A stretch of DNA of 28,398 nt from Pseudomonadota bacterium (GCA_022360105.1 JAKSDL010000328.1:1-28398); one strand, 5' to 3'; counted from the first letter of the stretch, positions 16,810-25,087 are shown. The notes: generated from the sequence alone by a model not told the origin. A program made the numbers and translations.

Positions 16810-17763
16810 ATGACCGAAGTCTATCGACTAGATCAAATTGAAGACATATTAAATCAAATTGATGTTGTATCCGCTATTGAAGAGGGCTTTGTTTCCTATT
16901 CCCAGGGAAAAGCAGTCATTCCACCTGTTGGCGAATTGCTTTTCGACGACCCTCCGGGTGATGCACACATTAAATACGGATACATCAAAGATGACGACTA
17001 CTATGTCATCAAAATCGCTTCCGGATTTTATCAGAACATCGATTTAGGGATTTCGCCTTCCAATGGTGTGATGCTTTTGTTTAGTCAAAAAACCGGCGAA
17101 CTCATTAGTATTTTGTTAGATGAAGGACATTTGACTAATATTCGAACTGCAGCTGCCGGGGCCGTTGCGGCCAAACACTTGGCTCCCGCAAAAATTGAAA
17201 AAATAGGAGTATTCGGTGCCGGTATCCAGGGGCAACTTCAAGTTAAATATCTCCAATCTGTTTGCACGTGCAAAAACATAAAGGTCTGGGGAGTAAATCA
17301 AAAAGAATTGGAGCGGTATCAGCAAACAATGGAGAGCGAAGGCTATCATGTCGAGACCACAGAATCAGCTGCCGAGATTGCTGAGACCTGCAATTTGATT
17401 ATCACCGCGACACCATCAAAGACGCCTTTACTGACAAAAGATCAAATCAGAAAAGGAACACATATCACTGCCATGGGTGCCGATACTCCTGAAAAAAATG
17501 AACTGGACCCGGCAATCATCCAATCTGCAGATATTGTCGTTGCCGACAGTATTGCCCAATGCACGGAACGTGGTGAGATTCATCAGTCGTTTTGCCGCAA
17601 CCTGGTGCAAAAAGACCAAATATTAGAACTTGGCAGTGTCATAGCTTCCCCCTCTCTTGGCAGATCCGCAGATGATCAAATAACCATTGCCGATCTAACC
17701 GGAGTTGCAGTTCAAGATATTCAAATTACAAAAAAAGTATACGAAGGTCTTAGCTCGAAATAG
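16810..17763 (+). CDS. Ornithine cyclodeaminase / mu-crystallin family protein
   Basis: A 317-residue NAD(P)-binding protein of normal family length. N-terminal substrate domain with DAHIKYGYIKDDDYYVIKIASGF; TNIRTAAAGAVAAKHLAP; Rossmann motif GVFGAGIQGQLQVKYL (residues ~133-147); TATPSKTPLL; and VVADSIAQCTERGEI. The family includes ornithine cyclodeaminase, ketimine and pyrroline-2-carboxylate reductases, alanine dehydrogenase and DauB of the D-arginine pathway. Which reaction applies cannot be read. TAGGAG lies 9 nt before the ATG. It is 112 bp after the regulator with no visible promoter, so probably the third gene of that operon. Confidence 0.88.
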   Translation: MTEVYRLDQIEDILNQIDVVSAIEEGFVSYSQGKAVIPPVGELLFDDPPGDAHIKYGYIKDDDYYVIKIASGFYQNIDLGISPSNGVMLLFSQKTGELISILLDEGHLTNIRTAAAGAVAAKHLAPAKIEKIGVFGAGIQGQLQVKYLQSVCTCKNIKVWGVNQKELERYQQTMESEGYHVETTESAAEIAETCNLIITATPSKTPLLTKDQIRKGTHITAMGADTPEKNELDPAIIQSADIVVADSIAQCTERGEIHQSFCRNLVQKDQILELGSVIASPSLGRSADDQITIADLTGVAVQDIQITKKVYEGLSSK

Positions 17764-17818
17764 CCTTCAAAGCAATTTGAGCATGATAACCGGCTTTTAG
17801 ATGCCTTCGGAAATTGTT

Positions 17819-17830
17819 TTAAACGTTTAA
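17819..17830. promoter_or_regulatory. Perfect 12-bp palindrome TTAAACGTTTAA
   Basis: A perfect palindrome 38 bp upstream of the -35 box of the amino acid importer promoter. It is unlike the TAGAC sites and could be a second regulator's operator, or an AT-rich coincidence. Confidence 0.3.
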
Positions 17831-17867
17831 TTACCCTATTTCTTGATTTCATTAAAATAGTGTTGTC

Positions 17868-17896
17868 TTGACAGAGACAATTTTGTCTAATATAGA
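17868..17896 (+). promoter_or_regulatory. Promoter of the polar amino acid importer operon
   Basis: TTGACA (17868-17873), 17-bp spacer, TATAGA (17891-17896). The spacer is filled by operator D, the same geometry as at the aminotransferase promoter. Confidence 0.6.
17874..17889. promoter_or_regulatory. Operator site D at the amino acid importer promoter
   Basis: GAGAC-N6-GTCTA directly after the -35 box. The inner part AGACAATTTTGTCT is mirrored on both sides except for one pair. Further GTCT copies at 17865 and 17910 flank it, possibly accessory half-sites. Confidence 0.65.
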
Positions 17897-18022
17897 TTAA
17901 TTTAGCTCTGTCTACCAATGCGAGGATTTGTTCCACGGCTGTTTTAACAGTCACATTCGGCAAAACCATCGATTGGTTCAGGAAAATTGAACAATCGAAA
18001 AACAACAAAATGGGAGATTGTC

Positions 18023-18868
18023 ATGTTTAGAAAACTTTTTGTAACTGGAATTATTTCTTTGATGCTTATAACCGGAACAGCATTGGCCGGAAAAAAAGTA
18101 ATTGTTGGAACCTCAGCCGATTGGCCTTTTTTTGAGTGGGTCGATAAAAAAGGAAATATTGTTGGTTTTGATATGGATGTCATGCGTATGATTGGGCATT
18201 TAAAAGGGTGGGATCTTAAAATAAAGGATATTCCCTACGATTCATTAATACCGGCCATCAAAGCCAGCAAAATTGACATAATTGCAGCACAAACCAATAT
18301 TACACCCGAGCGAGCCAAACAGGCGGACTTCTCCGATCCATACTGGGTAGCAGATTTAGCTATACTGATTCGTAATGATAGCAAGTTAAATATGGCTAAT
18401 ATTTTTACAGGAAATCGCAAGATAGGAGCTCAAATCGGGACAACTCAAGCTAAGTTTCTCGAAGATGCTGCTAAAGCCGGTGCCAAGATAGAGTTTAAAG
18501 GATACGAGACCAACGATTTGATTCTAATGGATGTAAAAGCGGGTCGAATAGATGCATTCATGGGGGACACACCTGTTGCAAAAGTGTTTACGGAAACTTG
18601 GCCTTTGAAGTTGATAGGTATTGTAATGCCGGATAATGCCGAGTGTGGTTTTATGGTACAAAAAGGTGATCCTGATAACTTGTTGGAAGATATTAACTCA
18701 GGTGTTGCTGAATTAAAATCCATGGGTGTTTGGGATGTGCTTACCAACGCTTATGTGGGAGGAAACCTGAAAAACATCACTAAATGTTATGCGGGTGCAC
18801 GATCGCTACTTGAAAGAGGAGATTTAAGGGCATATGCCACAAGTCTTGAGAGGTGTATGACAAAATAA
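18023..18868 (+). CDS. Polar amino acid ABC transporter substrate-binding protein
   Basis: Start at ATG 18023 with GGGAG upstream, not the earlier in-frame codon at 17987. The 281-residue protein has a Sec signal peptide (MFRKLFVTGIISLMLITGTALA) without a lipobox, then an SBP family 3 fold: VGTSADWPFFEWVDKKGNIVGFDMDVM, IDIIAAQTNITPERAKQADFSDPYW with the ligand-binding Arg, and IGAQIGTTQ. The C-terminal ~30 residues add two Cys (KCYAGARS ... ERCMTK), which may form a disulfide in the periplasm. First gene of a four-gene importer (binding protein, permease, ATPase, permease). Confidence 0.92.
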   Translation: MFRKLFVTGIISLMLITGTALAGKKVIVGTSADWPFFEWVDKKGNIVGFDMDVMRMIGHLKGWDLKIKDIPYDSLIPAIKASKIDIIAAQTNITPERAKQADFSDPYWVADLAILIRNDSKLNMANIFTGNRKIGAQIGTTQAKFLEDAAKAGAKIEFKGYETNDLILMDVKAGRIDAFMGDTPVAKVFTETWPLKLIGIVMPDNAECGFMVQKGDPDNLLEDINSGVAELKSMGVWDVLTNAYVGGNLKNITKCYAGARSLLERGDLRAYATSLERCMTK

Positions 18869-18946
18869 CGAATTGATTGCTTCGCAAAGCTGAACTTGCT
18901 TCAAAGTGGAACAAAACAACATTTTTCAGAGCCAATCAGGGGAGCA

Positions 18947-19639
18947 ATGCTATTTTTTGATAATTTTAGTGTGATTTGGGAATCCTGGCCAATGTTAGTT
19001 GAAGGTACTTGGGCAGCGATTCAGCTATGCATTTTGTTTTTAACTGTTGGTATTGCTGTCGCAATTCCGGTTTCTGTTGCTCAGATTTATGGTGGACGTT
19101 TCAGCAAACTGGGTGCTTCCGTATTTGAGCAAGTTTTTCGAGGTCTTCCTGCTCTTGTTTTACTTTTTTTATTTTACTTTGGTCTCTCTGAGTTCGATAT
19201 CTCGCCTTTAGTCGCGGCAACATTTGCCATGGGGTTACGTTCGGCAGCTTACCAATCTCAAATATTCAGAGGAGCGATTCTGGCTATTGACTCCGGACAG
19301 ATGATTGCCGCACGCTCAATCGGTATGAGTCAATTTCGAGCGATAAAATGTATTATCCTTCCTCAAGCATTCCGCTTAGCTATTCCTCCTTGGTCAAATG
19401 AATATGCCAACATGATTAAAGACACGTCTTATGTTTTTGTTGTTGGTATCATAGAACTGATGCGACAGGGTCGGTACATAGTAGCGGGATCATTCGGCAA
19501 TGCCCTTCTGGTTTACTGTACTATTGCCCTTATTTACTGGACACTAACCTATTTTGGTACCCTTCTATTGGGACTTCTTTCAAAAAAACTGGCTATCCCC
19601 GGCTATTCGACAGGGAGAGCCGCTATGGGGAGATTTTGA
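18947..19639 (+). CDS. Amino acid ABC transporter permease (HisM/HisQ type)
   Basis: Start placed at ATG 18947 (MLFFDNFSVIWESWPM), behind GGGGAG, rather than a TTG 17 codons upstream. The 230-residue inner-membrane protein has about five helices, FRGLPALVLLFLFYFG, and the coupling loop GAILAIDSGQMIAARSIGMSQFRAIKCIILPQAFRLAIPPWSNEY. Its TGA stop overlaps the possible TTG start of the ATPase gene, implying translational coupling. It pairs with the second permease at 20412. Confidence 0.92.
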   Translation: MLFFDNFSVIWESWPMLVEGTWAAIQLCILFLTVGIAVAIPVSVAQIYGGRFSKLGASVFEQVFRGLPALVLLFLFYFGLSEFDISPLVAATFAMGLRSAAYQSQIFRGAILAIDSGQMIAARSIGMSQFRAIKCIILPQAFRLAIPPWSNEYANMIKDTSYVFVVGIIELMRQGRYIVAGSFGNALLVYCTIALIYWTLTYFGTLLLGLLSKKLAIPGYSTGRAAMGRF

Positions 19640-20409
19640 CATTGGGACATTTATTACGCGTAGAGAATATTCATAAGTCCTATGATGGAAAAAAGGTACT
19701 GGATGGTATCTCTTTCGATATGGATAAGGGAAATACAAAAGTCATTATCGGCCCTTCCGGTACCGGGAAAAGCACCTTACTGCGCTGTATTAATCGATTA
19801 TCAGAGCCGGATATGGGTAAAGTTATTCTTGACGGCAATACGGTCCTGGATAAATCACAAACAGCTTCTGCAAAAGTGGATTTGAATGCGATTCGTGCAC
19901 AAATCGGGATGGTGTTTCAAAATTTTAATCTGTTCACCCATTTGAGCGTACTTGGCAATGTTAGCATTGGCCTTACTGAAGTCAAGCATATGAAAAAGAA
20001 GGAAGCGATCGAACGGGCAATGATAGAAATTGAGCGTGTTGGCCTTGCTGACAAAAAAGATTCCTTCCCCGCTCAATTGTCAGGTGGGCAACAGCAACGT
20101 GTATCAATAGCTCGAGCACTTGCGATGGACCCCAAAATGATACTATTTGATGAGCCAACCAGCGCACTAGATCCGGAATTAATCGGCGAAGTGCTTCAAG
20201 TGATGATCAAGCTCGCGAAGGAAGGTATGACGATGCTGTGTGTCACTCATGAGTTGGGATTTGCAAAAGCAGTTGCGGATGAAATCATATTTCTAGATGA
20301 AGGGAAGGTATTGGCCCATGAATCCCCTGAAAAGTTGTTTAATCATAACTCCCACGAACGTATCCAAACATTCCTTGAAAAAATCACGGAGCTTCATGGA
20401 GATTTATAG
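19636..20409 (+). CDS. Amino acid ABC transporter ATPase (GlnQ/HisP type)
   Basis: A 257-residue ATPase with Walker A GPSGTGKST, Q-loop MVFQNFNLFTHLSVLGN, signature LSGGQQQRVSIARALA, Walker B MILFDEPTSALDPE and H-loop VTHELGFA, all typical of polar amino acid importers. There is no ATG at the front. The start is TTG at 19636, overlapping the permease stop, or TTG at 19642, which sits at a better distance (9 nt) from the GGGGAG site. It lies between the two permease genes and serves both. Confidence 0.93.
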   Translation: MTLGHLLRVENIHKSYDGKKVLDGISFDMDKGNTKVIIGPSGTGKSTLLRCINRLSEPDMGKVILDGNTVLDKSQTASAKVDLNAIRAQIGMVFQNFNLFTHLSVLGNVSIGLTEVKHMKKKEAIERAMIEIERVGLADKKDSFPAQLSGGQQQRVSIARALAMDPKMILFDEPTSALDPELIGEVLQVMIKLAKEGMTMLCVTHELGFAKAVADEIIFLDEGKVLAHESPEKLFNHNSHERIQTFLEKITELHGDL

Positions 20410-20411
20410 AT

Positions 20412-21086
20412 ATGGACTTTATTCGGCTATTTATTGATTCTCTGCCTTCTCTGCTGCTCGGTCTAGGCAATACCGTTCTATTAACTACGGCAGCAATCCT
20501 TTTGGGAATCGGTATCGGTTTGATTGTGGCATTGCTTAAAGTATACGGGAAAGGGCCATTACGAGTTTTCTCAGTCGCATATAGTAGTTTGTTTAGAGGG
20601 ACACCACTGATCACGCAACTTTTTATTGTTTATTTCGGGTTATCTTCATCAGGGATAGTACTGTCTCCTTTTGTGGCCGCCATTTTAGCTATTGGATTGA
20701 ATTCGGCCGCATTTCAAGCAGAGTACTTTCGTGGTTCTATCCTTGCTATCCAACCCGGTCAAATTGTCGGCGCTCGTGCACTGGGGATGAGCCAATTGAA
20801 AACAATCCGCTGTATTGTCATTCCTCAAGTGATTAGACTGGTTATTCCCTCCTGGTCCAATGAACTGATATGTCTCTTAAAATACTCTTCATTAGCCTAT
20901 TTAATACAATTTCCGGAGTTACTGTTTCAAACCAAGCTAATTTCTTCGAAAAATTTTCGCGTATTTGAGATGTTTGTTATGGCAGGAATTCTATATCTTA
21001 CCGTTGTTTTGATAGTTTCCTACTTTTTAAGAAAGCTGGAGAGTCGTTTAAGAATTCCCGGATTGGGTACGGAAAGCACATTTTAA
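20412..21086 (+). CDS. Amino acid ABC transporter permease, second subunit
   Basis: 224 residues, 2 bp after the ATPase stop. Motifs: FRGTPLITQLFIVYFGL and coupling loop GSILAIQPGQIVGARALGMSQLKTIRCIVIPQVIRLVIPSWSNELI. It is homologous to the first permease (same loop layout), so the channel is a heterodimer as in HisQM. The next gene starts 19 bp later, so the catabolic enzyme below is probably in the same operon. Confidence 0.92.
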   Translation: MDFIRLFIDSLPSLLLGLGNTVLLTTAAILLGIGIGLIVALLKVYGKGPLRVFSVAYSSLFRGTPLITQLFIVYFGLSSSGIVLSPFVAAILAIGLNSAAFQAEYFRGSILAIQPGQIVGARALGMSQLKTIRCIVIPQVIRLVIPSWSNELICLLKYSSLAYLIQFPELLFQTKLISSKNFRVFEMFVMAGILYLTVVLIVSYFLRKLESRLRIPGLGTESTF

Positions 21087-21105
21087 GATATAGAGAGATA
21101 AACGA

Positions 21106-22173
21106 ATGAAAATCACACAAGCTAAAGCATGGATCGAACATTTTGATTTAAAAAAAGCATATGCAATAGCCAGGGAAACTTTCACCAGTGTTGACAATGT
21201 TTTCATATCCTTAGAGACACAAGACGGCACTGTAGGGTATGGTGTTGCATCACCTGCTGAAGATGTAACGGGAGAAACAGCTGAGGCTTGCTTGCGGGCA
21301 GCGGAACTAAACTTGGAACAGTATGTTAAGGGACAAGACATTAGATGCTTTGCAGGAATTTTACGGAAACTTGAAGATCAAATACAATCGACACCAGCAG
21401 CAATTGCGGCCATTGACATTGCGTTACATGATCTTTTTGCCAAAAGGCTCGGACTGCCTCTGGTTGATTTTTTGGGTAAAGTTCACCATTCACTTGCCAC
21501 TTCAGTTACAATCGGTATCAGTTCTGTTGAGGAATCGCTGGATGACGCAAAAGAATATGTCAGTCAAGGTTTTAAAATCCTAAAAGTTAAGATCGGGCGT
21601 TCTCTTGAACTGGATATTGAGCGCCTTACCAAAATAAGAGAGCTGGTCGGTAACGATAAGATGATCCGGGTAGATGGCAATCAAGGGTATTCTGGTCAAA
21701 CCTTTCGACAGTTTATTGAGCAAGCCAAATCGTTGGATCTTGAACTCATTGAACAACCACTAGATGTAAAAGAAGATCAAACCATGAAACTGCTGCCCGA
21801 AAAAGTGCGAAAAATAGCGGCAGCAGATGAATCTTTGCACGAATTGAAGGACGCTTTAAAGTTATCCCAAAAACCGCACATGTTTGGGATCTACAATATT
21901 AAACTCATGAAATGTGGCGGAATACAGGCGGGACGGCAAATCGCCGAGATTGCTCACACAGCGGGAATCAAATTGATGTGGGGATGTATGGATGAAAGCA
22001 TCATCGGCATTTCGGCTGCACTGCATGCTGCTTTCTCTTCTCCGGCAACACGATATTTAGATTTGGATGGAAGTTTTAACCTTAAAAGAGATTTCGTAAG
22101 AAACGGTTTTGAGCTTGAGAACGGAAATCTTAAAGTTAGTGATCGGCCGGGGCTAGGGGTTATTCCGATTTGA
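21106..22173 (+). CDS. dgcA: Dipeptide epimerase / N-acetyl-D-glutamate racemase (enolase superfamily, DgcA-like)
   Basis: A 355-residue muconate-lactonizing subgroup enolase. Catalytic residues are in place: Lys160 and Lys162 (KVKIG), metal ligands Asp190 (VDGNQG), Glu216 (EQP) and Asp241 (ADES), opposite base Lys266 (NIKLMKCGG), and the Asp319-x-Asp321 pair (LDLDG) that binds the substrate ammonium in L-Ala-D/L-Glu epimerases. Characterised relatives epimerise murein-derived L-Ala-D-Glu, or as DgcA racemise N-acetyl-D-Glu. The DUF1611/DgcN gene downstream favours DgcA, but the DxD motif keeps dipeptide epimerase open. It starts 19 bp after the importer permease, in the same operon under operator D. 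Confidence 0.9.
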   Translation: MKITQAKAWIEHFDLKKAYAIARETFTSVDNVFISLETQDGTVGYGVASPAEDVTGETAEACLRAAELNLEQYVKGQDIRCFAGILRKLEDQIQSTPAAIAAIDIALHDLFAKRLGLPLVDFLGKVHHSLATSVTIGISSVEESLDDAKEYVSQGFKILKVKIGRSLELDIERLTKIRELVGNDKMIRVDGNQGYSGQTFRQFIEQAKSLDLELIEQPLDVKEDQTMKLLPEKVRKIAAADESLHELKDALKLSQKPHMFGIYNIKLMKCGGIQAGRQIAEIAHTAGIKLMWGCMDESIIGISAALHAAFSSPATRYLDLDGSFNLKRDFVRNGFELENGNLKVSDRPGLGVIPI

Positions 22174-22384
22174 CAAAACCGGCATTCAATCCGATAACGT
22201 ATCACATATCCAGCAAACGACATTCAAACTGATTAAAGAGTGAAGGGGGCATGTACTCGTCAGGTATTCCCTAATTTCGCGGGAATGTGGATGTTGTTCT
22301 TCCATAAAAACGGTTTGCGCTTTTTTCAGATAAACAAAAAAGAGACTGAGCAACCATAATTTTAAGACGTTACGGAGGTATCTG

Positions 22385-23461
22385 ATGGATTGAACAGCCG
22401 TTATCATAACCAATGGAAAGCTCGCAACTTTAGATTGCAAAACCGCCCACGGTTTAATCCGTGGAACGGAGCGCTTTCGCATTCTGGGAGTAATCGACTA
22501 CGCCTACGCGGGTCAAGATGCCGGTGATGTTATTGATAACAAATCGGTTGGAATTCCGGTATATGAATCATTGCAGGCAATGATGGAAAACAGCTCTACA
22601 AAACCTGATTTTGCTATCGTTGGTGTTGCTCTCTCCGGTGGTGTACTTCCACCTGATTTTAGAGACGTTCTGTTTGATGCTATTGAAAAAGGTGTTTCAG
22701 TTATCAGCGGATTACATTATCACCTCAGCCAAGATCAGGCCTTTGTTGAAAAAGCAAAGCAACATCAGGTTAGGCTTATTGATATTCGCAAACCCAGACC
22801 AGCTTCAGAACTTTCATTTTGGAGCGGTGATATCTATCGAGTTCACACACCTAGAATTGCAGTTTTGGGGCTTGATTGTGCCCTAGGTAAGCGGACGACT
22901 TGCCGGTTGCTAATGGAAAGTTGCCGTTCAAACGGACTCAAAACCGAAATGATATATACAGGGCAAACCGGTTGGATGCAAGGCTATCCCTACGGTTTGA
23001 TCCTGGATGCTATTCCCAACGATTTTGTCAGTGGAGAAATTGAAGCGGCCATTGTAACGTGTGATCGAGAAAAATCTCCTGACTTGATTTTAATTGAAGG
23101 GCAGTCAGCCCTTCGCAACCCCTCCGGCCCTTGTGGGTCAGAGTTTATTCTTTCGGGAAACACCAAGGGCATAGTTTTTCAACATGCCCCATTTAGGAAG
23201 TATTTTGACCAATTAGAGGAAGTGGGATGTCTGCTCCCAACCTTAGGAGATGAAATGGCATTGATAGACTGCTACGGCGGCAAAGTTATAGCGGTTACGC
23301 TGAACGGTGCCGGAGGAACCGCAGAAGAATTAATAACCTATCAAAAGGACCTTTCCCATAAACTGGATGTCCCCGTAATTCGGCCATTGGAAGAAGGTGT
23401 GGAAAAACTGTACCCGGTAGTTCGTAAATATATTGAAAAGCACAACACAGGACAAGTTTGA
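22385..23461 (+). CDS. dgcN: DUF1611 family protein, D-glutamate N-acetyltransferase (DgcN-like), with in-frame UGA at codon 3
   Basis: The obvious open frame starts at a TTG at 22571, but the homology runs 60 codons further upstream in the same frame without a break (AVIITNGKLATLDCKTAHGL, then IRGTERFRILGVID, AGQDAGDVID). It goes back to an ATG at 22385 with a perfect GGAGG 6 nt upstream. Only one codon spoils it: TGA at 22391-22393, codon 3. Full length would be 358 codons, the family's usual size. The C-terminal domain has the P-loop-like GLDCALGKRTT, YTGQTGWMQGY, LIEGQSALRNPSGPCGSE and GAGGTAEEL. DgcN acetylates D-Glu, and DgcA then gives N-acetyl-L-Glu. The UGA may be a mutation, sequencing error or readthrough site. 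Confidence 0.82.
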
Positions 23462-23517
23462 TTCCCCCTTTTCAAAAGATTCTTGATGATTCAATGAGAT
23501 GTCTGTTTTTTGTGAAC

Positions 23518-23633
23518 GATGCAAATGCAGATATCCTGAATTAAGCATAGAGTTTCCATTGATATGGAATTGACCATTATTCCAGTTTTTGCATCAAACC
23601 CATTTCCCCGATGACCTTAATATAGGATGCAAA
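23518..23633 (+). promoter_or_regulatory. Dehydratase leader with three GATGCAAA repeats, possible RNA switch
   Basis: GATGCAAA at 23518-23525, its inverse TTTGCATC at 23588-23595, and GATGCAAA again at 23626-23633, three bases before the ATG. The middle copy can pair perfectly (8 bp) with either outer copy but not both. Pairing with the third would bury the start region. A small palindrome (TTCCAT-N4-ATGGAA) lies within the first loop. Function is inferred from geometry only. Confidence 0.35.
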
Positions 23634-23636
23634 CCT

Positions 23637-24617
23637 ATGAATTCCATAAATAATTCCACCAAGATTGATGTTCATGGCGAAGTTGTTGCTGCGGAATCAC
23701 GAATTCGAGAACATATCCGAGAAACACCTGCAGAATTCTCACCTGTGCTGAGCAAAGCGGGAGAGTGTCAAGTATACCTGAAATTAGAATGTTTTCAAAA
23801 AACCGGATCCTTTAAATTTCGTGGTGCTACCAATAAATTTTTATCTTTAACTCCAGCAGAAAGAGCCAGCGAAATAATCACTGCATCCTCTGGAAACCAT
23901 GGAGCCGCTTTTGCCAGCATTATGCAGGAGTTTGATGGAAAAGGAATCATCTATCTCCCCCAAAATGCGTCACCAGCCAAAGTTGAAGTATTGAGGCAGT
24001 TTGGCGTTCAGTTAGAATTTTTTGGAGATGATTGCGTCATGAGTGAAACACTGGCCCTAAAAACGGCAAAAGAGAGAAATCTGGTTTTTGTTTCGCCCTA
24101 TAATGACCTTCAAATTATTGGTGGACAGGGAACTATAGCAATAGAGCTGGAGAGACAAATTGTTGGTATGGATGCTGTTTTTGTCCCCATTGGGGGCGGA
24201 GGTTTAGTGGCAGGAATAGCAGGATATCTCAAAGAAGTTAAACCGAATATTGATATTATCGGCTGTCAACCCGCTGCCTCACCGGTTATGTATGAGTCGG
24301 TGCAAGCGGGAAAAATTATTGAGATGGAATCACTTCCAACGATGGCAGACGGAACAGCAGGAGGGATAGAACCGGACTCCATCACGTTTGATATTTGTCG
24401 GCAAACGGTGGACGACTATATTCTTGTTTCGGAAGAGGATATAAAAGCAGCGATCAGATTGATGCTCGAACACCATCAGATCCTGATCGAAGGTGCGGCC
24501 GCGCTTTCAGTAGCCGCATTCCTGAAATGCAAGTCGAGTTTAAAAAACAAAAATGTAGTTCTGATAATAAGCGGTAAGAAAATCAGTTTGGAAAAGCTAA
24601 GAGAGGTATTATTTTAA
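23637..24617 (+). CDS. Threonine/serine dehydratase or serine racemase family PLP enzyme
   Basis: A 326-residue fold-type II PLP enzyme from ATG 23637 (an upstream TTG at 23589 is less likely). Schiff-base Lys60 in QKTGSFKFRGATNKF, phosphate/substrate loop SSGNHGAAFA, the PLP-phosphate glycine loop IGGGGLVAGIAGYLK, and a C-terminal IISGKKISLEKLREVL. The last motif is normally SGGN or SGxN; here Lys-Lys replaces the Gly-Asn after Ser-Gly. There is no ACT regulatory domain, so it is a catabolic type: threonine, serine or 3-hydroxyaspartate ammonia-lyase, or a serine racemase. It fits a D-amino-acid locus as the route to 2-oxo acids plus ammonia. Confidence 0.88.
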   Translation: MNSINNSTKIDVHGEVVAAESRIREHIRETPAEFSPVLSKAGECQVYLKLECFQKTGSFKFRGATNKFLSLTPAERASEIITASSGNHGAAFASIMQEFDGKGIIYLPQNASPAKVEVLRQFGVQLEFFGDDCVMSETLALKTAKERNLVFVSPYNDLQIIGGQGTIAIELERQIVGMDAVFVPIGGGGLVAGIAGYLKEVKPNIDIIGCQPAASPVMYESVQAGKIIEMESLPTMADGTAGGIEPDSITFDICRQTVDDYILVSEEDIKAAIRLMLEHHQILIEGAAALSVAAFLKCKSSLKNKNVVLIISGKKISLEKLREVLF

Positions 24618-24810
24618 GCATTCTACAGGGGCAGTCTGTATTCCTGGAGAATTCGATTGCTCTATCCTTTTACCAACACCTTACAATACTAAGGATTGTA
24701 AATAAGCGGCAACCTCCCGGAAAACGGTTCGTTTAATTTTTAAACCCCACTTTTTGCTGTTAAAAGTATCCGTTTAAGAGTTTAAGTTTTGAGTTACGCT
24801 TTATCCGCTT

Positions 24811-25014
24811 ATGTCTGAACACCTGCCATTTTCTTTGTTTCTTGATATAGACTACTTTCTCGCTCAATTCACCAAATTTACCAATCAAGCACAGATTAAA
24901 TCGTTAAAATGAGCAGATTTTAAATTAGCTTTGGATAGATATTTGAAAGGTAAAACACCCAAAGCTATTTTTCACATCCGATCTTCTTGGCGGAGCACGG
25001 CTGATGAGCATTAG
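24811..25014 (+). pseudogene. Decayed small ORF interrupted by UGA
   Basis: From ATG 24811 the frame reads MSEHLPFSLFLDIDYFLAQF and on, meets TGA at 24910, then continues coherently (ADFKLALDRYLKGKTPKAIF) to TAG at 25012. One TGG-to-TGA change (Lys-Trp-Ala) would explain the stop. The family is not recognised and there is no good ribosome site; it may simply be chance. Confidence 0.3.
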
Positions 25015-25087
25015 TGTGTCAGTTTAAAATTCACATCGATTGATAGTGAAAACAATATCGCAATATCAAATCGTTACCTGAAAAACT

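Noticed and set aside
22174..22384. Structured leader between dgcA and dgcN (hairpins GTATTCCC/GGGAATGT and CTTTTTT/AAAAAAG)
   Set aside because: Stems are short, with G-U or A-U pairs only, and no U-run or known riboswitch core is visible.
22391..22440. Selenocysteine insertion at dgcN codon 3
   Set aside because: No convincing SECIS-like hairpin could be drawn directly after the UGA, and no selenocysteine is known in this family at that place.
24848..24852. TAGAC half-site right of the locus
   Set aside because: No matching GTCTA at the required distance; it lies in a decayed ORF.
22391..24912. UGA read as Trp (altered genetic code) to explain the internal UGAs in dgcN and the 24811 ORF
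   Set aside because: Three intact genes end at UGA at their normal family lengths (stops at 19637, 22171 and 23459), TGG is used throughout for Trp, and the dgcN stop read through would run on for dozens of non-homologous codons.
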